Shown here piece after piece: positions 17,882 through 27,419 of a DNA stretch of 64,000 nt. Position numbers and translations under genes: made by a program. Source of the DNA: JAEMQF01 sp963850525 (GTDB taxonomy: Bacteria > Pseudomonadota > Gammaproteobacteria > Burkholderiales > Burkholderiaceae_C); the NCBI GenBank assembly GCA_963850525.1, contig CAWKLQ010000004.1:1116001-1180000 (forward strand), in the 5' to 3' direction. Under the pieces are notes generated by a model. It worked only from the letters and a program-made list of their open reading frames with translations. It was not told the DNA's origin and did no database searches. How positions within the stretch are numbered: the stretch's first letter is position 1; every line of letters begins with the position of its first letter.

Positions 17882-18151
17882 ATGGCCGACCCCACACCCG
17901 CTGAGATCGAGCGCTTCATCAAGCAGGGGCTCGCCTGCGAACACCTCGAAGTGCAAGGCGATGGGCGGCATTTCTTCGCCACCATCGTGTCGGCGCAGTT
18001 CGAAGGCACGAACCGTGTGGCCCGGCATCAGAAGGTGTACCAAGCCCTGGGCGATAGAATGCGCGAGCAGATCCACGCCTTGTCGATGAAGACGCTGACC
18101 CCCGCGGAGTGGGCCGCAAGCCCGGACGCCACCGCGGCTCCCCACCACTGA
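17882..18151 (+). CDS. ibaG: BolA-family protein (IbaG-like)
   Basis: 89 residues with the small alpha/beta BolA fold. The signature region HFFATIVSAQFEGTNRVARHQKVYQAL has the RHQxVY motif, whose His is a candidate iron-sulfur or glutaredoxin contact in this family. It lies directly upstream of murA, as ibaG (yrbA) does in Escherichia coli, which favours IbaG over BolA itself. BolA-type proteins bind monothiol glutaredoxins and help in iron-sulfur handling. The start is the ATG 29 bp after the permease gene. The C-terminus (about 20 residues with PDATAAPHH) is not conserved. Confidence 0.88.
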   Translation: MADPTPAEIERFIKQGLACEHLEVQGDGRHFFATIVSAQFEGTNRVARHQKVYQALGDRMREQIHALSMKTLTPAEWAASPDATAAPHH

Positions 18152-18229
18152 AAACCGCCGCAGGTTGAGCTGCGTTGAACCGGCTCGCTCCAGGCGGGCG
18201 CCAACGCAATCAAGCCTGCTTCAGCGACC

Positions 18230-19497
<1,268 letters not shown>

Positions 19498-19501
<4 letters not shown>

Positions 19502-19533
19502 CCACGCTCGTGAAGATGGGGGCGCGATCGTGA
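19498..19533 (+). CDS. Candidate leader mini-ORF 1 (11 codons) between murA and hisG
   Basis: ATG at 19498 overlaps the murA stop (ATGA). It would encode MTTLVKMGARS and stop at TGA 19531-19533, which overlaps the GTG of mini-ORF 2. Whether it is translated is unknown; the start-stop chaining suggests reinitiating ribosomes could pass from murA to hisG through it. Confidence 0.35.
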
Positions 19534-19574
19534 TCACGCTCGTGGAAATGGGGGCGCGATCGTGATCACGCTCG
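19501..19574 (+). repeat. 32-bp tandem duplication across the hisG start
   Basis: Unit A (19501-19532) and unit B (19533-19564) are 32 bp each and match at 29 of 32 positions. A third partial copy of 10 bp (19565-19574) is the beginning of hisG itself. Each unit contains a GGGGG ribosome-binding-like run, a GTG and the ATCACGCTC that encodes the Ile-Thr-Leu of HisG. Because 32 is not a multiple of three, each copy is read in a different frame from the next. Confidence 0.9.
19530..19565 (+). CDS. Candidate leader mini-ORF 2 (11 codons) before hisG
   Basis: GTG at 19530 overlaps the stop of mini-ORF 1. It would encode MITLVEMGARS and stop at TGA 19563-19565, overlapping the hisG GTG. It is a near copy of mini-ORF 1 produced by the 32-bp duplication. 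A GGGGG run lies about eight bases before the hisG GTG. Confidence 0.35.
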   Translation: MITLVEMGARS

Positions 19575-20197
19575 CTTTGTCCAAGGGCCGGATTTTCGAC
19601 GAGACGTTGCCGCTGCTCAAGGCCGCAGGCATCGAAGTCGCCGAAGACCCGGAGAAAAGCCGCAAGCTCATCATCGCGACGAACCGGGCCGACCTGCGCC
19701 TCGTGCTCGTGCGCGCGAGCGATGTGCCGACGTATGTGCAGTACGGCGGCGCGACGCTCGGCGTGGTGGGCAAAGACACGCTGCTCGAACACGGTGGGCA
19801 GGGCTTGTACCAGCCGCTCGATTTGAAGATCGCCAGTTGCCGAATGAGCGTTGCGGCGCGCGCCGATTTCGACTACCAGGGCGCTGTCAAAAAGGGCTCG
19901 CGGATTCGCGTGGCGACGAAGTTCACGCGCATCGCGCGCGACCATTTCGCCGACAAAGGCGTGCACGTCGATTTGATCAAGCTCTACGGCTCGATGGAAC
20001 TCGCGCCGCTGACCGGCCTGGCCGACGCGATCGTCGACCTCGTCTCCAGCGGCAATACGCTGACGGCTAACCAGCTCGTCGAAGTAGAAACGATCATGCC
20101 GATCTCGGCGCGACTGATCGTCAATCAAGCGGCGCTCAAGCTCGAGCGCGAGGCGGTGCGTGCCTTGATCGATTCATTTGCGGCGGCGGTGCGTTGA
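19562..20197 (+). CDS. hisG: ATP phosphoribosyltransferase, short (HisZ-dependent) form
   Basis: 211 residues, so the short HisG lacking the C-terminal regulatory domain; such enzymes need the HisZ regulatory subunit, which is not in this window. It starts with a GTG and MITLALSKGRIFDETLPLL. The PRPP-binding segment is DLVSSGNTLTANQLVE near residue 160. It catalyses the first step of histidine synthesis, joining ATP and PRPP. The start codon lies in a 32-bp tandem duplication and overlaps the stop of a mini-ORF, so its translation may be coupled to murA. It is the first of seven his genes in one direction. Confidence 0.96.
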   Translation: MITLALSKGRIFDETLPLLKAAGIEVAEDPEKSRKLIIATNRADLRLVLVRASDVPTYVQYGGATLGVVGKDTLLEHGGQGLYQPLDLKIASCRMSVAARADFDYQGAVKKGSRIRVATKFTRIARDHFADKGVHVDLIKLYGSMELAPLTGLADAIVDLVSSGNTLTANQLVEVETIMPISARLIVNQAALKLEREAVRALIDSFAAAVR

Positions 20198-20201
20198 CGC
20201 C

Positions 20202-21572
20202 ATGACGATCGCGATCCGCGAACTCTCTACCAGCGCGCCGGATTTCGAAGCGCAGCTGCAGCGCGTCTTGCACTGGTCTGCGCAGGCCGACGCCGCGATC
20301 GAGGCGCGCGTCGCCGAAATCGTTGCCGACGTGCGCGAACGCGGCGACGCCGCGGTGCTCGAGTACACGCTGCGCTTTGACGGCCTCGCCGCAGAATCAG
20401 TCGGCGCGCTGGAGATAGGGCAAGACGAGTTGCGCGCTGCGCTGCGCGCGATCACTCCCGCGCAACGCACGGCGTTGGAAGTGGCCGCAGCGCGAATTCG
20501 CAGCTACCACGAACGCCAACTCGAAGCCTGCGGCCGCAGCTGGAGCTACCGCGAGGCAGACGGCACGTTGCTTGGCCAGAAAGTCACGCCGCTCGACCGT
20601 GTGGGCATCTATGCGCCCGGAGGCAAAGCCGCTTACCCGTCCAGCGTATTGATGAATGCGGTGCTGGCACGTGTCGCGGGAGTCCGGGAAATCATCCTCG
20701 CCGTGCCCACGCCGGTTTCGGGCAGCGTGGCCACTGGCGCAAGCGCCGGATCGGGCGCGAGTGCCGCACGTGGCGAGCGCAACCTCTTGGTCCTGGCCGC
20801 TGCAGCAATCGCCGGCGTTGACCGCGTCTTCACGATCGGCGGCGCGCAGGCGATTGCCGCGCTCGCCTACGGGACGGCCGCCGTGCCCGCGGTCGACAAG
20901 ATCACCGGCCCGGGCAATGCGTATGTGGCGAGTGCGAAGCGCCGCGTCTTCGGCAAGGTCGGCATCGACATGATTGCCGGCCCGAGCGAAATCCTGGTTC
21001 TCGCTGACGGCAGCGCGCCACCCGCGTGGGTGGCGATGGACATGTTCAGCCAGGCCGAACACGACGAGCTCGCACAGAGCATTCTGCTGTGCCCTGAGGC
21101 GAGCTACGTTGCCCAGGTGAAGGCTGAGATTCACCGCTTGCTGCCGCAAATGCCGCGCCGCGCCGTGATTCAGGCGTCGCTCGAGGGGCGCGGCGCGCTC
21201 ATCCAGACACGTTCGATGGAAGAGGCCTGCGCCATCAGTAACCGCATTGCGCCGGAGCACTTGGAGGTGAGTTCGCGCGAGCCGCAGCGCTGGGAGCCGT
21301 TGCTGATTCATGCCGGGGCGATTTTTCTGGGCGCCTTTAGCAGCGAGAGCCTGGGTGACTATTGCGCGGGGCCCAACCATGTGCTGCCCACGTCGGGGAC
21401 GGCGCGGTTTTCTTCGCCCTTGGGGATCTACGATTTCCAAAAGCGCAGCAGCATCATCCAGGTGAGCGAATCCGGCGCACGCACCTTGGGGCCGGTTGCT
21501 GCCGAGCTGGCGCTCGGCGAGGGCTTGCAGGCGCACGCCAGAGCGGCTCAAATGCGATTCGAAACGCCATGA
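20202..21572 (+). CDS. hisD: Histidinol dehydrogenase
   Basis: 456 residues. Conserved regions include YAPGGKAAYPSSVLMNAVLA, GPGNAYVASAKRRVFGKVGIDMIAGPSEILVLAD, the zinc-ligand region QAEHDELAQS and NHVLPTSGTARFSSPLGIYDFQKRSS. It oxidises histidinol to histidine in the last two steps of the pathway. Between LAVPTP and ERNLLVLAAAAIAG there is a low-complexity Gly/Ala/Ser insertion of roughly 20 residues (GSVATGASAGSGASAARG) that I do not expect in the family. The ATG at 20202 is four bases after the hisG stop, and the TGA overlaps the hisC ATG. Confidence 0.96.
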   Translation: MTIAIRELSTSAPDFEAQLQRVLHWSAQADAAIEARVAEIVADVRERGDAAVLEYTLRFDGLAAESVGALEIGQDELRAALRAITPAQRTALEVAAARIRSYHERQLEACGRSWSYREADGTLLGQKVTPLDRVGIYAPGGKAAYPSSVLMNAVLARVAGVREIILAVPTPVSGSVATGASAGSGASAARGERNLLVLAAAAIAGVDRVFTIGGAQAIAALAYGTAAVPAVDKITGPGNAYVASAKRRVFGKVGIDMIAGPSEILVLADGSAPPAWVAMDMFSQAEHDELAQSILLCPEASYVAQVKAEIHRLLPQMPRRAVIQASLEGRGALIQTRSMEEACAISNRIAPEHLEVSSREPQRWEPLLIHAGAIFLGAFSSESLGDYCAGPNHVLPTSGTARFSSPLGIYDFQKRSSIIQVSESGARTLGPVAAELALGEGLQAHARAAQMRFETP

Positions 21573-22654
21573 CATCTCTCGCGCAACGCATCCAAACCAC
21601 CATTCGCCAAGACGTGCAATCGATGCACGCTTACGCGATCCAGGCGAGCGGTGGCCTGGTGAAGCTCGATGCCATGGAAAACCCATTCCGCCTGCCGGCA
21701 GCGCTGCAACGCGAGCTCGGCGAGCGCCTGGGCCGCGTCGCGATCAATCGATATCCGGTGCAGTGCGTCGCCGACGTGATCGCCGCGCTCACTGCCTATG
21801 CGAAACCGCCGCCCGGCACGAAGTTGATGCTCGGTAATGGTTCCGACGAGTTGATCAGCCTCCTGGCGATCGCTGCCGACGTGCCCGGCAACGTCGTGCT
21901 CGCGCCGCTGCCCGGCTTCGTGATGTATGAAGTGTCGGCCAAGCTGCAGGGGCTGAAGTTCGTCGGCGTGCCGCTCACGCCGCAGTTCGAACTCGACGCG
22001 CCGGCGATGCTCGCAGCGATTGCGTTGCACCGGCCGGCGATCACTTACATCCCCTACCCGAACAATCCGACGGCAAATCTCTTCAACGACGCGACCATCG
22101 ACCGCATCGTCGCCGCCATTGGCGAGCAAAGCGGCATCGTCGTCTTCGACGAGGCCTACCAGCCGTTCGCGTCGCGTACCTGGATGCAGCGCATGGGCGC
22201 GTTTGAGCACGTGCTGGTGATGCGCACGCTCAGCAAGTTCGGCCTGGCCGGGGTGCGCCTGGGTTACATGGCCGGTGCTGCGGCGCTCATCGAGCAGATC
22301 GACAAGGTTCGCCCGCCGTACAACATCAGCGCACTGAACGCCGAGGCGACGCTGTTTGCGCTGGAACACGCCGACCAATTCGCGGCGCAGGCTTCGGTCT
22401 TGCGCGAGCAGCGAACGCGCTTGCAGAGTGCGCTCGCCAAAGTCGCCGGCGTGCAAGCCTTCACTAGCGAAGCCAACATGATTTTGGTCCGTGTGCCCGA
22501 CGCGCGACAAGCGTTCGAAGGAATGAAGCAGCGCGGCGTGCTCGTCAAGAACGTCTCGGCAATGCACCCCCTGTTGGCCAATTGCCTGCGTCTGACGGTG
22601 GGAGCGCCGGAAGAAAACACGCAGATGCTCGACGCCTTGAAAGCGAGCCTCTAG
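21569..22654 (+). CDS. hisC: Histidinol-phosphate aminotransferase
   Basis: 361 residues, class I/II PLP aminotransferase fold. The N-terminus has VKLDAMENPFRLP, the substrate-binding region. The PLP-lysine is in MRTLSKFGLAGVRLGYM near residue 220, and the PLP-contact Asp/Tyr segment is VFDEAYQPF. It converts imidazole acetol-phosphate to histidinol-phosphate with glutamate. The start ATG overlaps the hisD stop, and the stop is directly followed by the hisB ATG with no gap, which indicates strong coupling. Confidence 0.95.
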   Translation: MTSLAQRIQTTIRQDVQSMHAYAIQASGGLVKLDAMENPFRLPAALQRELGERLGRVAINRYPVQCVADVIAALTAYAKPPPGTKLMLGNGSDELISLLAIAADVPGNVVLAPLPGFVMYEVSAKLQGLKFVGVPLTPQFELDAPAMLAAIALHRPAITYIPYPNNPTANLFNDATIDRIVAAIGEQSGIVVFDEAYQPFASRTWMQRMGAFEHVLVMRTLSKFGLAGVRLGYMAGAAALIEQIDKVRPPYNISALNAEATLFALEHADQFAAQASVLREQRTRLQSALAKVAGVQAFTSEANMILVRVPDARQAFEGMKQRGVLVKNVSAMHPLLANCLRLTVGAPEENTQMLDALKASL

Positions 22655-23248
22655 ATGACCGACCGCATTGCCCAGGTCACGCGCAACACCAAAGAGACGC
22701 AAATCACGGTGCGCATCAACCTCGACGGCACGGGCGCGGCCAAGCTCGCCACGGGGATCGGGTTCTTCGACCACATGCTCGACCAAGTCGCGCGCCACGG
22801 ATTGATCGACCTGGACGTCGACGCGAAAGGCGACTTGCACATCGACGGCCACCACACCGTGGAAGACGTGGGAATCACGCTGGGCATGGCGGTGGCGCAG
22901 GCGGTGGGCGACAAGGCGGGCTTGACGCGTTACGGCCACGCCTATGTGCCGCTGGACGAAGCGCTGTCGCGTGTCGTCATCGATTTTTCGGGCCGCCCGG
23001 GCTTGCACATGGACGTGCCGTTCAAGAGCGGCATGGTCGGGGGGTTCGACACCCAACTGGCTTTCGAATTCTTCCAGGGCTTTTCGAACCACTGCGGGGC
23101 GACGCTGCACATCGACAACCTGAAGGGCCAGAACGCTCACCACCAGGCCGAGACGGTGTTCAAGGCGTTCGGTCGGGCGTTGCGCATGGCCTTGACGATC
23201 GACGCGCGCAGCGCCGGCGTCGTGCCGTCGACAAAGGGCAGCCTTTGA
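22655..23248 (+). CDS. hisB: Imidazoleglycerol-phosphate dehydratase
   Basis: 197 residues, the monofunctional form without the HisN phosphatase domain of enterobacteria. Metal-binding and catalytic motifs are GIGFFDHMLDQVARHG, DGHHTVEDVGITLG, FEFFQGFSNHCGATLHID and NAHHQAETVFKAFGRAL. It dehydrates imidazole glycerol phosphate and requires manganese. The gene starts on the base after the hisC stop. Histidinol-phosphate phosphatase must therefore be encoded elsewhere. Confidence 0.97.
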   Translation: MTDRIAQVTRNTKETQITVRINLDGTGAAKLATGIGFFDHMLDQVARHGLIDLDVDAKGDLHIDGHHTVEDVGITLGMAVAQAVGDKAGLTRYGHAYVPLDEALSRVVIDFSGRPGLHMDVPFKSGMVGGFDTQLAFEFFQGFSNHCGATLHIDNLKGQNAHHQAETVFKAFGRALRMALTIDARSAGVVPSTKGSL

Positions 23249-23285
23249 CCGAAGTGGTGATCGGCATGCCCAGGGAGCGTGGCTG

Positions 23286-23933
23286 ATGCGCCGCAGCGTC
23301 GCCGTCGTCGACTACGGCATGGGCAATTTGCGCTCGGTGTCACAAGCGGTGCGGCACGTCGCGCGCGACGCCGACGTCGACGTCATCGTCACTTCCCGCC
23401 CCGAACAGGTGCGGGCGGCTGAACGCGTCGTTCTGCCCGGCCAGGGGGCGATGCCCGATTGCATGCGCGAACTGCGCAGCTCGGGCCTGCTCGACGCTGT
23501 GCTCGACGCGGCTTCACGTAAACCCTTGATGGGCGTGTGCATCGGCATGCAGATGCTGTTGACGAGCAGCGACGAGGGGCCGACTGACGGCCTTGCGCTG
23601 ATCGCCGGGCGCGTCAAGCGCTTTGCGCTCGAAGGCAGGCTGCAAAGCGACGGCAGCCGCTTCAAGGTGCCGCAAATGGGCTGGAACCGCGTGCACCAGG
23701 TGCGCGCGCACGCGCTTTGGGCGGGCATTCCCGACTCGAGCTACTTCTATTTTGTGCACAGCTATTTCGCGCAGCCCACTGACTCGGTGCACACTGCGGG
23801 CGAAACTGACTACGGCGGGTGCTTTACCTGCGCGCTCGCACGCGATAACATTTTCGCGACTCAATTCCACCCCGAGAAAAGCGCCGAGCACGGCTTGGCG
23901 CTGTACCGCAACTTCCTCCACTGGAATCCCTGA
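23286..23933 (+). CDS. hisH: Imidazole glycerol phosphate synthase, glutaminase subunit
   Basis: 215 residues, class I glutamine amidotransferase. The nucleophile Cys is in LMGVCIGMQMLL, and the His-Glu pair is in FATQFHPEKSAEHG. The N-terminus has VVDYGMGNLRSVSQA, the family signature. It forms a heterodimer with HisF and supplies ammonia for imidazole ring formation. It begins 37 bp after hisB; 80 bp without a gene follow before hisA. Confidence 0.97.
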   Translation: MRRSVAVVDYGMGNLRSVSQAVRHVARDADVDVIVTSRPEQVRAAERVVLPGQGAMPDCMRELRSSGLLDAVLDAASRKPLMGVCIGMQMLLTSSDEGPTDGLALIAGRVKRFALEGRLQSDGSRFKVPQMGWNRVHQVRAHALWAGIPDSSYFYFVHSYFAQPTDSVHTAGETDYGGCFTCALARDNIFATQFHPEKSAEHGLALYRNFLHWNP

Positions 23934-24013
23934 CGGCCCCTTTCGCGCACCGTTCGGAAAAGTTTGCTACCACGCTCGGGTACCCACTTCACTCACGCTT
24001 CGTGCACTCGGCC

Positions 24014-24760
24014 ATGCTGCTGATACCTGCCATCGATTTGAAAGACGGTCACTGCGTTCGCCTCAAACAAGGCGACATGAAACAAACGACGACGTTCAGC
24101 GAGGACCCGGCCGCAATGGCCAGACGCTGGGTTGACGCTGGAGCACGGCGCCTGCACCTCGTCGACTTGAACGGCGCGTTTGCCGGCAAGCCGATCAACG
24201 AGGGCGCGATCAAGGCCATCCTCGCCGAGGTCGGCGAAGAGATTCCGGTGCAGCTGGGCGGGGGCATTCGCGACCTCGACACGATCGAGCGCTACCTCGA
24301 CGACGGCCTGAGCTTCATCATCATCGGCACCGCCGCGGTGAAGAGCCCGGGGTTCCTGCGCGACGCGTGCAGCGCCTTCGGCGGCCACATCATCGTCGGG
24401 CTGGACGCAAAAGACGGCAAGGTCGCCACCGACGGCTGGAGCAAACTCACCGGCCATGAAGTCATCGACCTGGCGAAGAAGTTCGAAGACTACGGCGTCG
24501 AAGGCGTGATCTACACCGACATCGGCCGCGACGGCATGCTGCAAGGCATCAACGTCGACGCCACCGTCAAGCTCGCGCAAGCGCTCTCGATCCCGGTCAT
24601 CGCGTCGGGCGGCTTGAGCGGAATGGCCGACGTGGAAAGGCTTTGCGCCGTTGAAGACCAGGGCATCAGCGGCCTGATTTGCGGCCGCGCCATTTACACC
24701 GGAGACCTCGACTTCGCTCTAGCGCAGGCGCGCGCCGACGAGCTGAACGGCGCGGCCTGA
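24014..24760 (+). CDS. hisA: ProFAR isomerase
   Basis: 248 residues from the ATG at 24014 (MLLIPAIDLKDGHCVRLKQGD), which matches the normal N-terminus; a GTG at 24002 would add four residues. It is a TIM barrel with catalytic Asp in PAIDLKDG and the second Asp in YTDIGRDGMLQG. Phosphate-binding glycines are in LGGGIRD and ASGGLSGMAD. It isomerises ProFAR to PRFAR. hisF follows 18 bp later, in keeping with the usual hisH-hisA-hisF order. Confidence 0.96.
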   Translation: MLLIPAIDLKDGHCVRLKQGDMKQTTTFSEDPAAMARRWVDAGARRLHLVDLNGAFAGKPINEGAIKAILAEVGEEIPVQLGGGIRDLDTIERYLDDGLSFIIIGTAAVKSPGFLRDACSAFGGHIIVGLDAKDGKVATDGWSKLTGHEVIDLAKKFEDYGVEGVIYTDIGRDGMLQGINVDATVKLAQALSIPVIASGGLSGMADVERLCAVEDQGISGLICGRAIYTGDLDFALAQARADELNGAA

Positions 24761-24778
24761 GGCGCAACGCGGAGAACG

Positions 24779-25558
24779 ATGCTCGCCAAACGAATCATTC
24801 CCTGTCTGGATGTCACCGGCGGGCGCGTCGTCAAGGGCGTGAACTTCGTCGGGCTGCGCGACGCGGGCGATCCGGTCGCGATTGCCGCGCGCTACAACGA
24901 GCAGGGTGCGGACGAGCTGACTTTTCTCGACATCACCGCCACCAGCGATGGCCGCGACATGATGTTGCACATCGTCGAAGCCGTCGCCGCGCAGGTCTTC
25001 ATTCCGCTCACCGTGGGCGGCGGCGTGCGGAGTAGCGAAGACGTGCGGCGCCTGCTGAATGCGGGCGCCGACAAGGTCAGCTTCAATTCAGCGGCGGTGG
25101 CGAACCCGCAAGTGATTGCCGATGCGTCGCGCAAATACGGGGCGCAGTGCATCGTCGTGGCGATCGACGCGAAACGGCGTGTCGGGGACGACGTTGCGCT
25201 GCGCGGAGCCGGCTGGGACGTCTACACGCACGGCGGGCGCAAGAACTCGGGCCTGGACGTGCTCGCCTGGGCACGCCAGATGGTGCAAACCGGCGCGGGC
25301 GAACTGCTGCTGACGAGCATGGACCGCGACGGCACGAAGAGCGGCTTTGACCTGGAGTTGACGCGGACCGTCAGCGACGCGGTCAGCGTTCCCGTCATCG
25401 CCTCGGGCGGTGTGGGCACGCTCGAACACCTGTCGGAGGGGATTCGCATCGGCCACGCCGACGCCGTGCTCGCCGCGAGCATCTTCCACTACGGTGAATT
25501 CACGGTCGCCCAGGCCAAGGCGCTGCTGGCGCGCGACGGCATCGCGGTTCGGTCATGA
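24779..25558 (+). CDS. hisF: Imidazole glycerol phosphate synthase, cyclase subunit
   Basis: 259 residues, TIM barrel. Catalytic Asp residues are in IPCLDVTGGRVVKG (near 11) and LLTSMDRDGTKSGFD (near 130). Phosphate-binding motifs VGGGVRSSED and ASGGVGTLEH are present. With HisH it closes the imidazole ring and releases AICAR. Its last four bases overlap the start of rsmD (ATGA). In many Burkholderiales hisI and hisE follow hisF; here they do not. Confidence 0.97.
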   Translation: MLAKRIIPCLDVTGGRVVKGVNFVGLRDAGDPVAIAARYNEQGADELTFLDITATSDGRDMMLHIVEAVAAQVFIPLTVGGGVRSSEDVRRLLNAGADKVSFNSAAVANPQVIADASRKYGAQCIVVAIDAKRRVGDDVALRGAGWDVYTHGGRKNSGLDVLAWARQMVQTGAGELLLTSMDRDGTKSGFDLELTRTVSDAVSVPVIASGGVGTLEHLSEGIRIGHADAVLAASIFHYGEFTVAQAKALLARDGIAVRS

Positions 25559-26184
25559 AGGCCGCGCCGCACGGTCTACAGCGTCGCGAAGCGCACCGCG
25601 AATTGCCGAACGCCGTGCGAATCATCGGCGGGCAGTGGAAGCGCAGCAGGTTGCCGGTGCCCGATCTCCCCGGTCTGCGCCCCACGCCGAGCCGAGTTCG
25701 CGAAACCGTCTTCAACTGGCTCGGGCAAGACCTTACAGGTCGGCGTTGCCTGGACGCTTTCGCCGGCTCAGGGGCGTTGGGTTTCGAGGCGGCGTCGCGA
25801 AACGCTGTGACCGTCGTGCTGCTCGAACGCGACCGCAGCCTGGCGCGTGGCCTCGCCGAGTGCAAAGAGCGCCTGGCAGCGGCCTCGGTGCGCATCGAGC
25901 GTGTCGACGCCCTGGCCTGGATGGCTGCCTGCCCGGCCGCGCACTTTGATCTGATCTTTCTCGACCCGCCCTTCGACGCCGGGTTGACGCTGCCATCGCT
26001 CGAGCGCGCGGCGCGCCTGCTCGCGGTGGGAGGAATCGTTTACCTCGAATCCGGGCGGCCGATCGACGCCGAGATTCTTGCTGCGGTGGGGTGGCATATC
26101 ACGCGTCGCGCGCAGGCCGGGCAAGTGCACTTCGGGTTACTTGCGCGAAGTAGCGCTTCGCCGAGCGATAAACTCGCCCCGTGA
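25555..26184 (+). CDS. rsmD: 16S rRNA (guanine(966)-N(2))-methyltransferase
   Basis: 209 residues. Characteristic N-terminus VRIIGGQWKRSRLPVPDLPGLRPTPSRVRETVFNWLGQ, SAM-binding motif CLDAFAGSGALGFEAASR and catalytic motif DLIFLDPPFD (the N6/N2-methyltransferase DPPF). It methylates G966 in the 30S subunit. The start overlaps the hisF stop by four bases. The GTG of coaD overlaps its stop (GTGA). The rsmD-coaD pairing is widely conserved. Confidence 0.95.
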   Translation: MKAAPHGLQRREAHRELPNAVRIIGGQWKRSRLPVPDLPGLRPTPSRVRETVFNWLGQDLTGRRCLDAFAGSGALGFEAASRNAVTVVLLERDRSLARGLAECKERLAAASVRIERVDALAWMAACPAAHFDLIFLDPPFDAGLTLPSLERAARLLAVGGIVYLESGRPIDAEILAAVGWHITRRAQAGQVHFGLLARSSASPSDKLAP

Positions 26185-26684
26185 CTTCCATTACCCGCCT
26201 CACCGCCGTCTACCCGGGGACCTTCGACCCGATGACGCTCGGCCATGAAGACCTGATGCGCCGGGCAAGCCGCCTGTTCGAGCGCCTCATCGTGGCCGTC
26301 GCCGCCGGGCACCACAAGCGAACCATGTTCACCTTGGACGAGAGGCTGCAGATCGCCTCCGAACTTGCCGCCAAATACGGAAACGTCGAAGTGCTGGCGT
26401 TTGGCGGCCTGCTCAGCGAATTCGTGAGGCAGCATTCGGGCAAAGTCGTCGTGCGCGGACTGCGCGCCGTCAGCGACTTCGAATACGAGTTCCAGATGGC
26501 TGGAATGAATAGGCAATTGATGCCCGAAGTCGAAACCGTCTTCCTGACGCCGGGCGATCTCTACCAGTTCGTCTCAGGCACCTTCGTGCGCGAAATTGCG
26601 ACCCTGGGGGGCGACGTATCGAAATTCGTCTCGCCTTCGGTGCTGAGCCGGCTGAAGAATCGAGTCAACACCGAGCCTGGTTGA
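26181..26684 (+). CDS. coaD: Pantetheine-phosphate adenylyltransferase
   Basis: 167 residues starting at a GTG. The nucleotidyltransferase motif is AVYPGTFDPMTLGHEDL, with the catalytic GH. The second motif is SGTFVREIATLGGDVSKFV, where the common form has ISST; the Ser-to-Gly change is conservative. VVRGLRAVSDFEYEFQMAGMNRQL is a strong family signature. It transfers AMP to 4'-phosphopantetheine in coenzyme A synthesis. It overlaps rsmD and is followed after five bases by a ferredoxin gene, as in many betaproteobacteria. Confidence 0.96.
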   Translation: MTSITRLTAVYPGTFDPMTLGHEDLMRRASRLFERLIVAVAAGHHKRTMFTLDERLQIASELAAKYGNVEVLAFGGLLSEFVRQHSGKVVVRGLRAVSDFEYEFQMAGMNRQLMPEVETVFLTPGDLYQFVSGTFVREIATLGGDVSKFVSPSVLSRLKNRVNTEPG

Positions 26685-26689
26685 ACGGC

Positions 26690-26944
26690 ATGGCGCTGTT
26701 GATTACGGATGAATGCATCAACTGCGACGTCTGCGAGCCGGAGTGCCCGAATCAGGCGATTTCGATGGGCGCGGAAATCTACCAGATCGATGCCTCGCGA
26801 TGCACCGAGTGCGTGGGTCATTTCGACGCGCCGCAGTGTGTTCAGGTCTGTCCGGTGAGTTGCATCCCGCTGGACCCGGCGCACATCGAATCCAGCGAAA
26901 CCCTGTGGGCCAAGTACCGGCGCCTGCAGACGCAGGCGGTGTGA
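26690..26944 (+). CDS. YfhL-family 2[4Fe-4S] ferredoxin
   Basis: 84 residues from the ATG at 26690. Cluster motifs are C-INC-DVC-EPECP in the first half and CTECVGHFDAPQCVQVCP in the second. The longer spacing of the second motif is typical of the YfhL/Alvin-type ferredoxins. It is a soluble low-potential electron carrier with no named partner here. It is co-directional with and adjacent to coaD. Confidence 0.93.
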   Translation: MALLITDECINCDVCEPECPNQAISMGAEIYQIDASRCTECVGHFDAPQCVQVCPVSCIPLDPAHIESSETLWAKYRRLQTQAV

Positions 26945-26984
26945 GCGACCAGAGCCCGTTGCCGGCGGGGTGCGCAAGCTGCGG

Positions 26985-27419
26985 CTACTTCGGCTTCACA
27001 ACAGGTTTCTTCACGACGGGTTCGACAGCGACAAAGTCCTTGGATTCCTTGGGCTGCTTGGCCTTGGACTTGACCTTGCCGGACTGGGACTTGGTTGAGG
27101 TTCCTTCGGCGGCTGACGCTGCAGCGTCACCGGGCCGCGCCAACCCGTTGATCCCAATCGCCGGGCTGGCCTTCTTGCGCTCTTCGGCGAGCCGCTCACG
27201 CTCCAGCTCGGCAACCCTGCGCTTTTCCTGCTCAACGGCACGCGCCGCAGCGGCGCGCTGAGCACCGGTGCGCCCGTCGGTGCCTTCGACAATCGTGCCC
27301 TCGGCGCAGGGGCGCTGCGAGTACTCGCGCCCGCCCGGGCCGCAGCGATAAATGGTTGTCGCGGCGTCGACGACGCCGCTGCAGCAAAGCGTGGCGACGA
27401 GCAAGGCAGTGCGAATCAT
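26985..27419 (-). CDS. Exported DUF4124-like protein with charged coiled-coil region
   Basis: 144 residues. A signal peptide (MIRTALLVATLCCSGVVDA) is followed by TTIYRCGPGGREYSQRPCAEGT, the Y-x-C...YS-x-x-PC pattern of DUF4124 proteins. A highly charged helix comes next (RAVEQEKRRVAELERERLAEERKK) and then a Lys/Pro-rich tail. It is probably periplasmic. The first ATG overlaps the pth stop region by four bases, so the two are likely co-transcribed. Function unknown. Confidence 0.75.
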   Translation of the reverse strand: MIRTALLVATLCCSGVVDAATTIYRCGPGGREYSQRPCAEGTIVEGTDGRTGAQRAAAARAVEQEKRRVAELERERLAEERKKASPAIGINGLARPGDAAASAAEGTSTKSQSGKVKSKAKQPKESKDFVAVEPVVKKPVVKPK

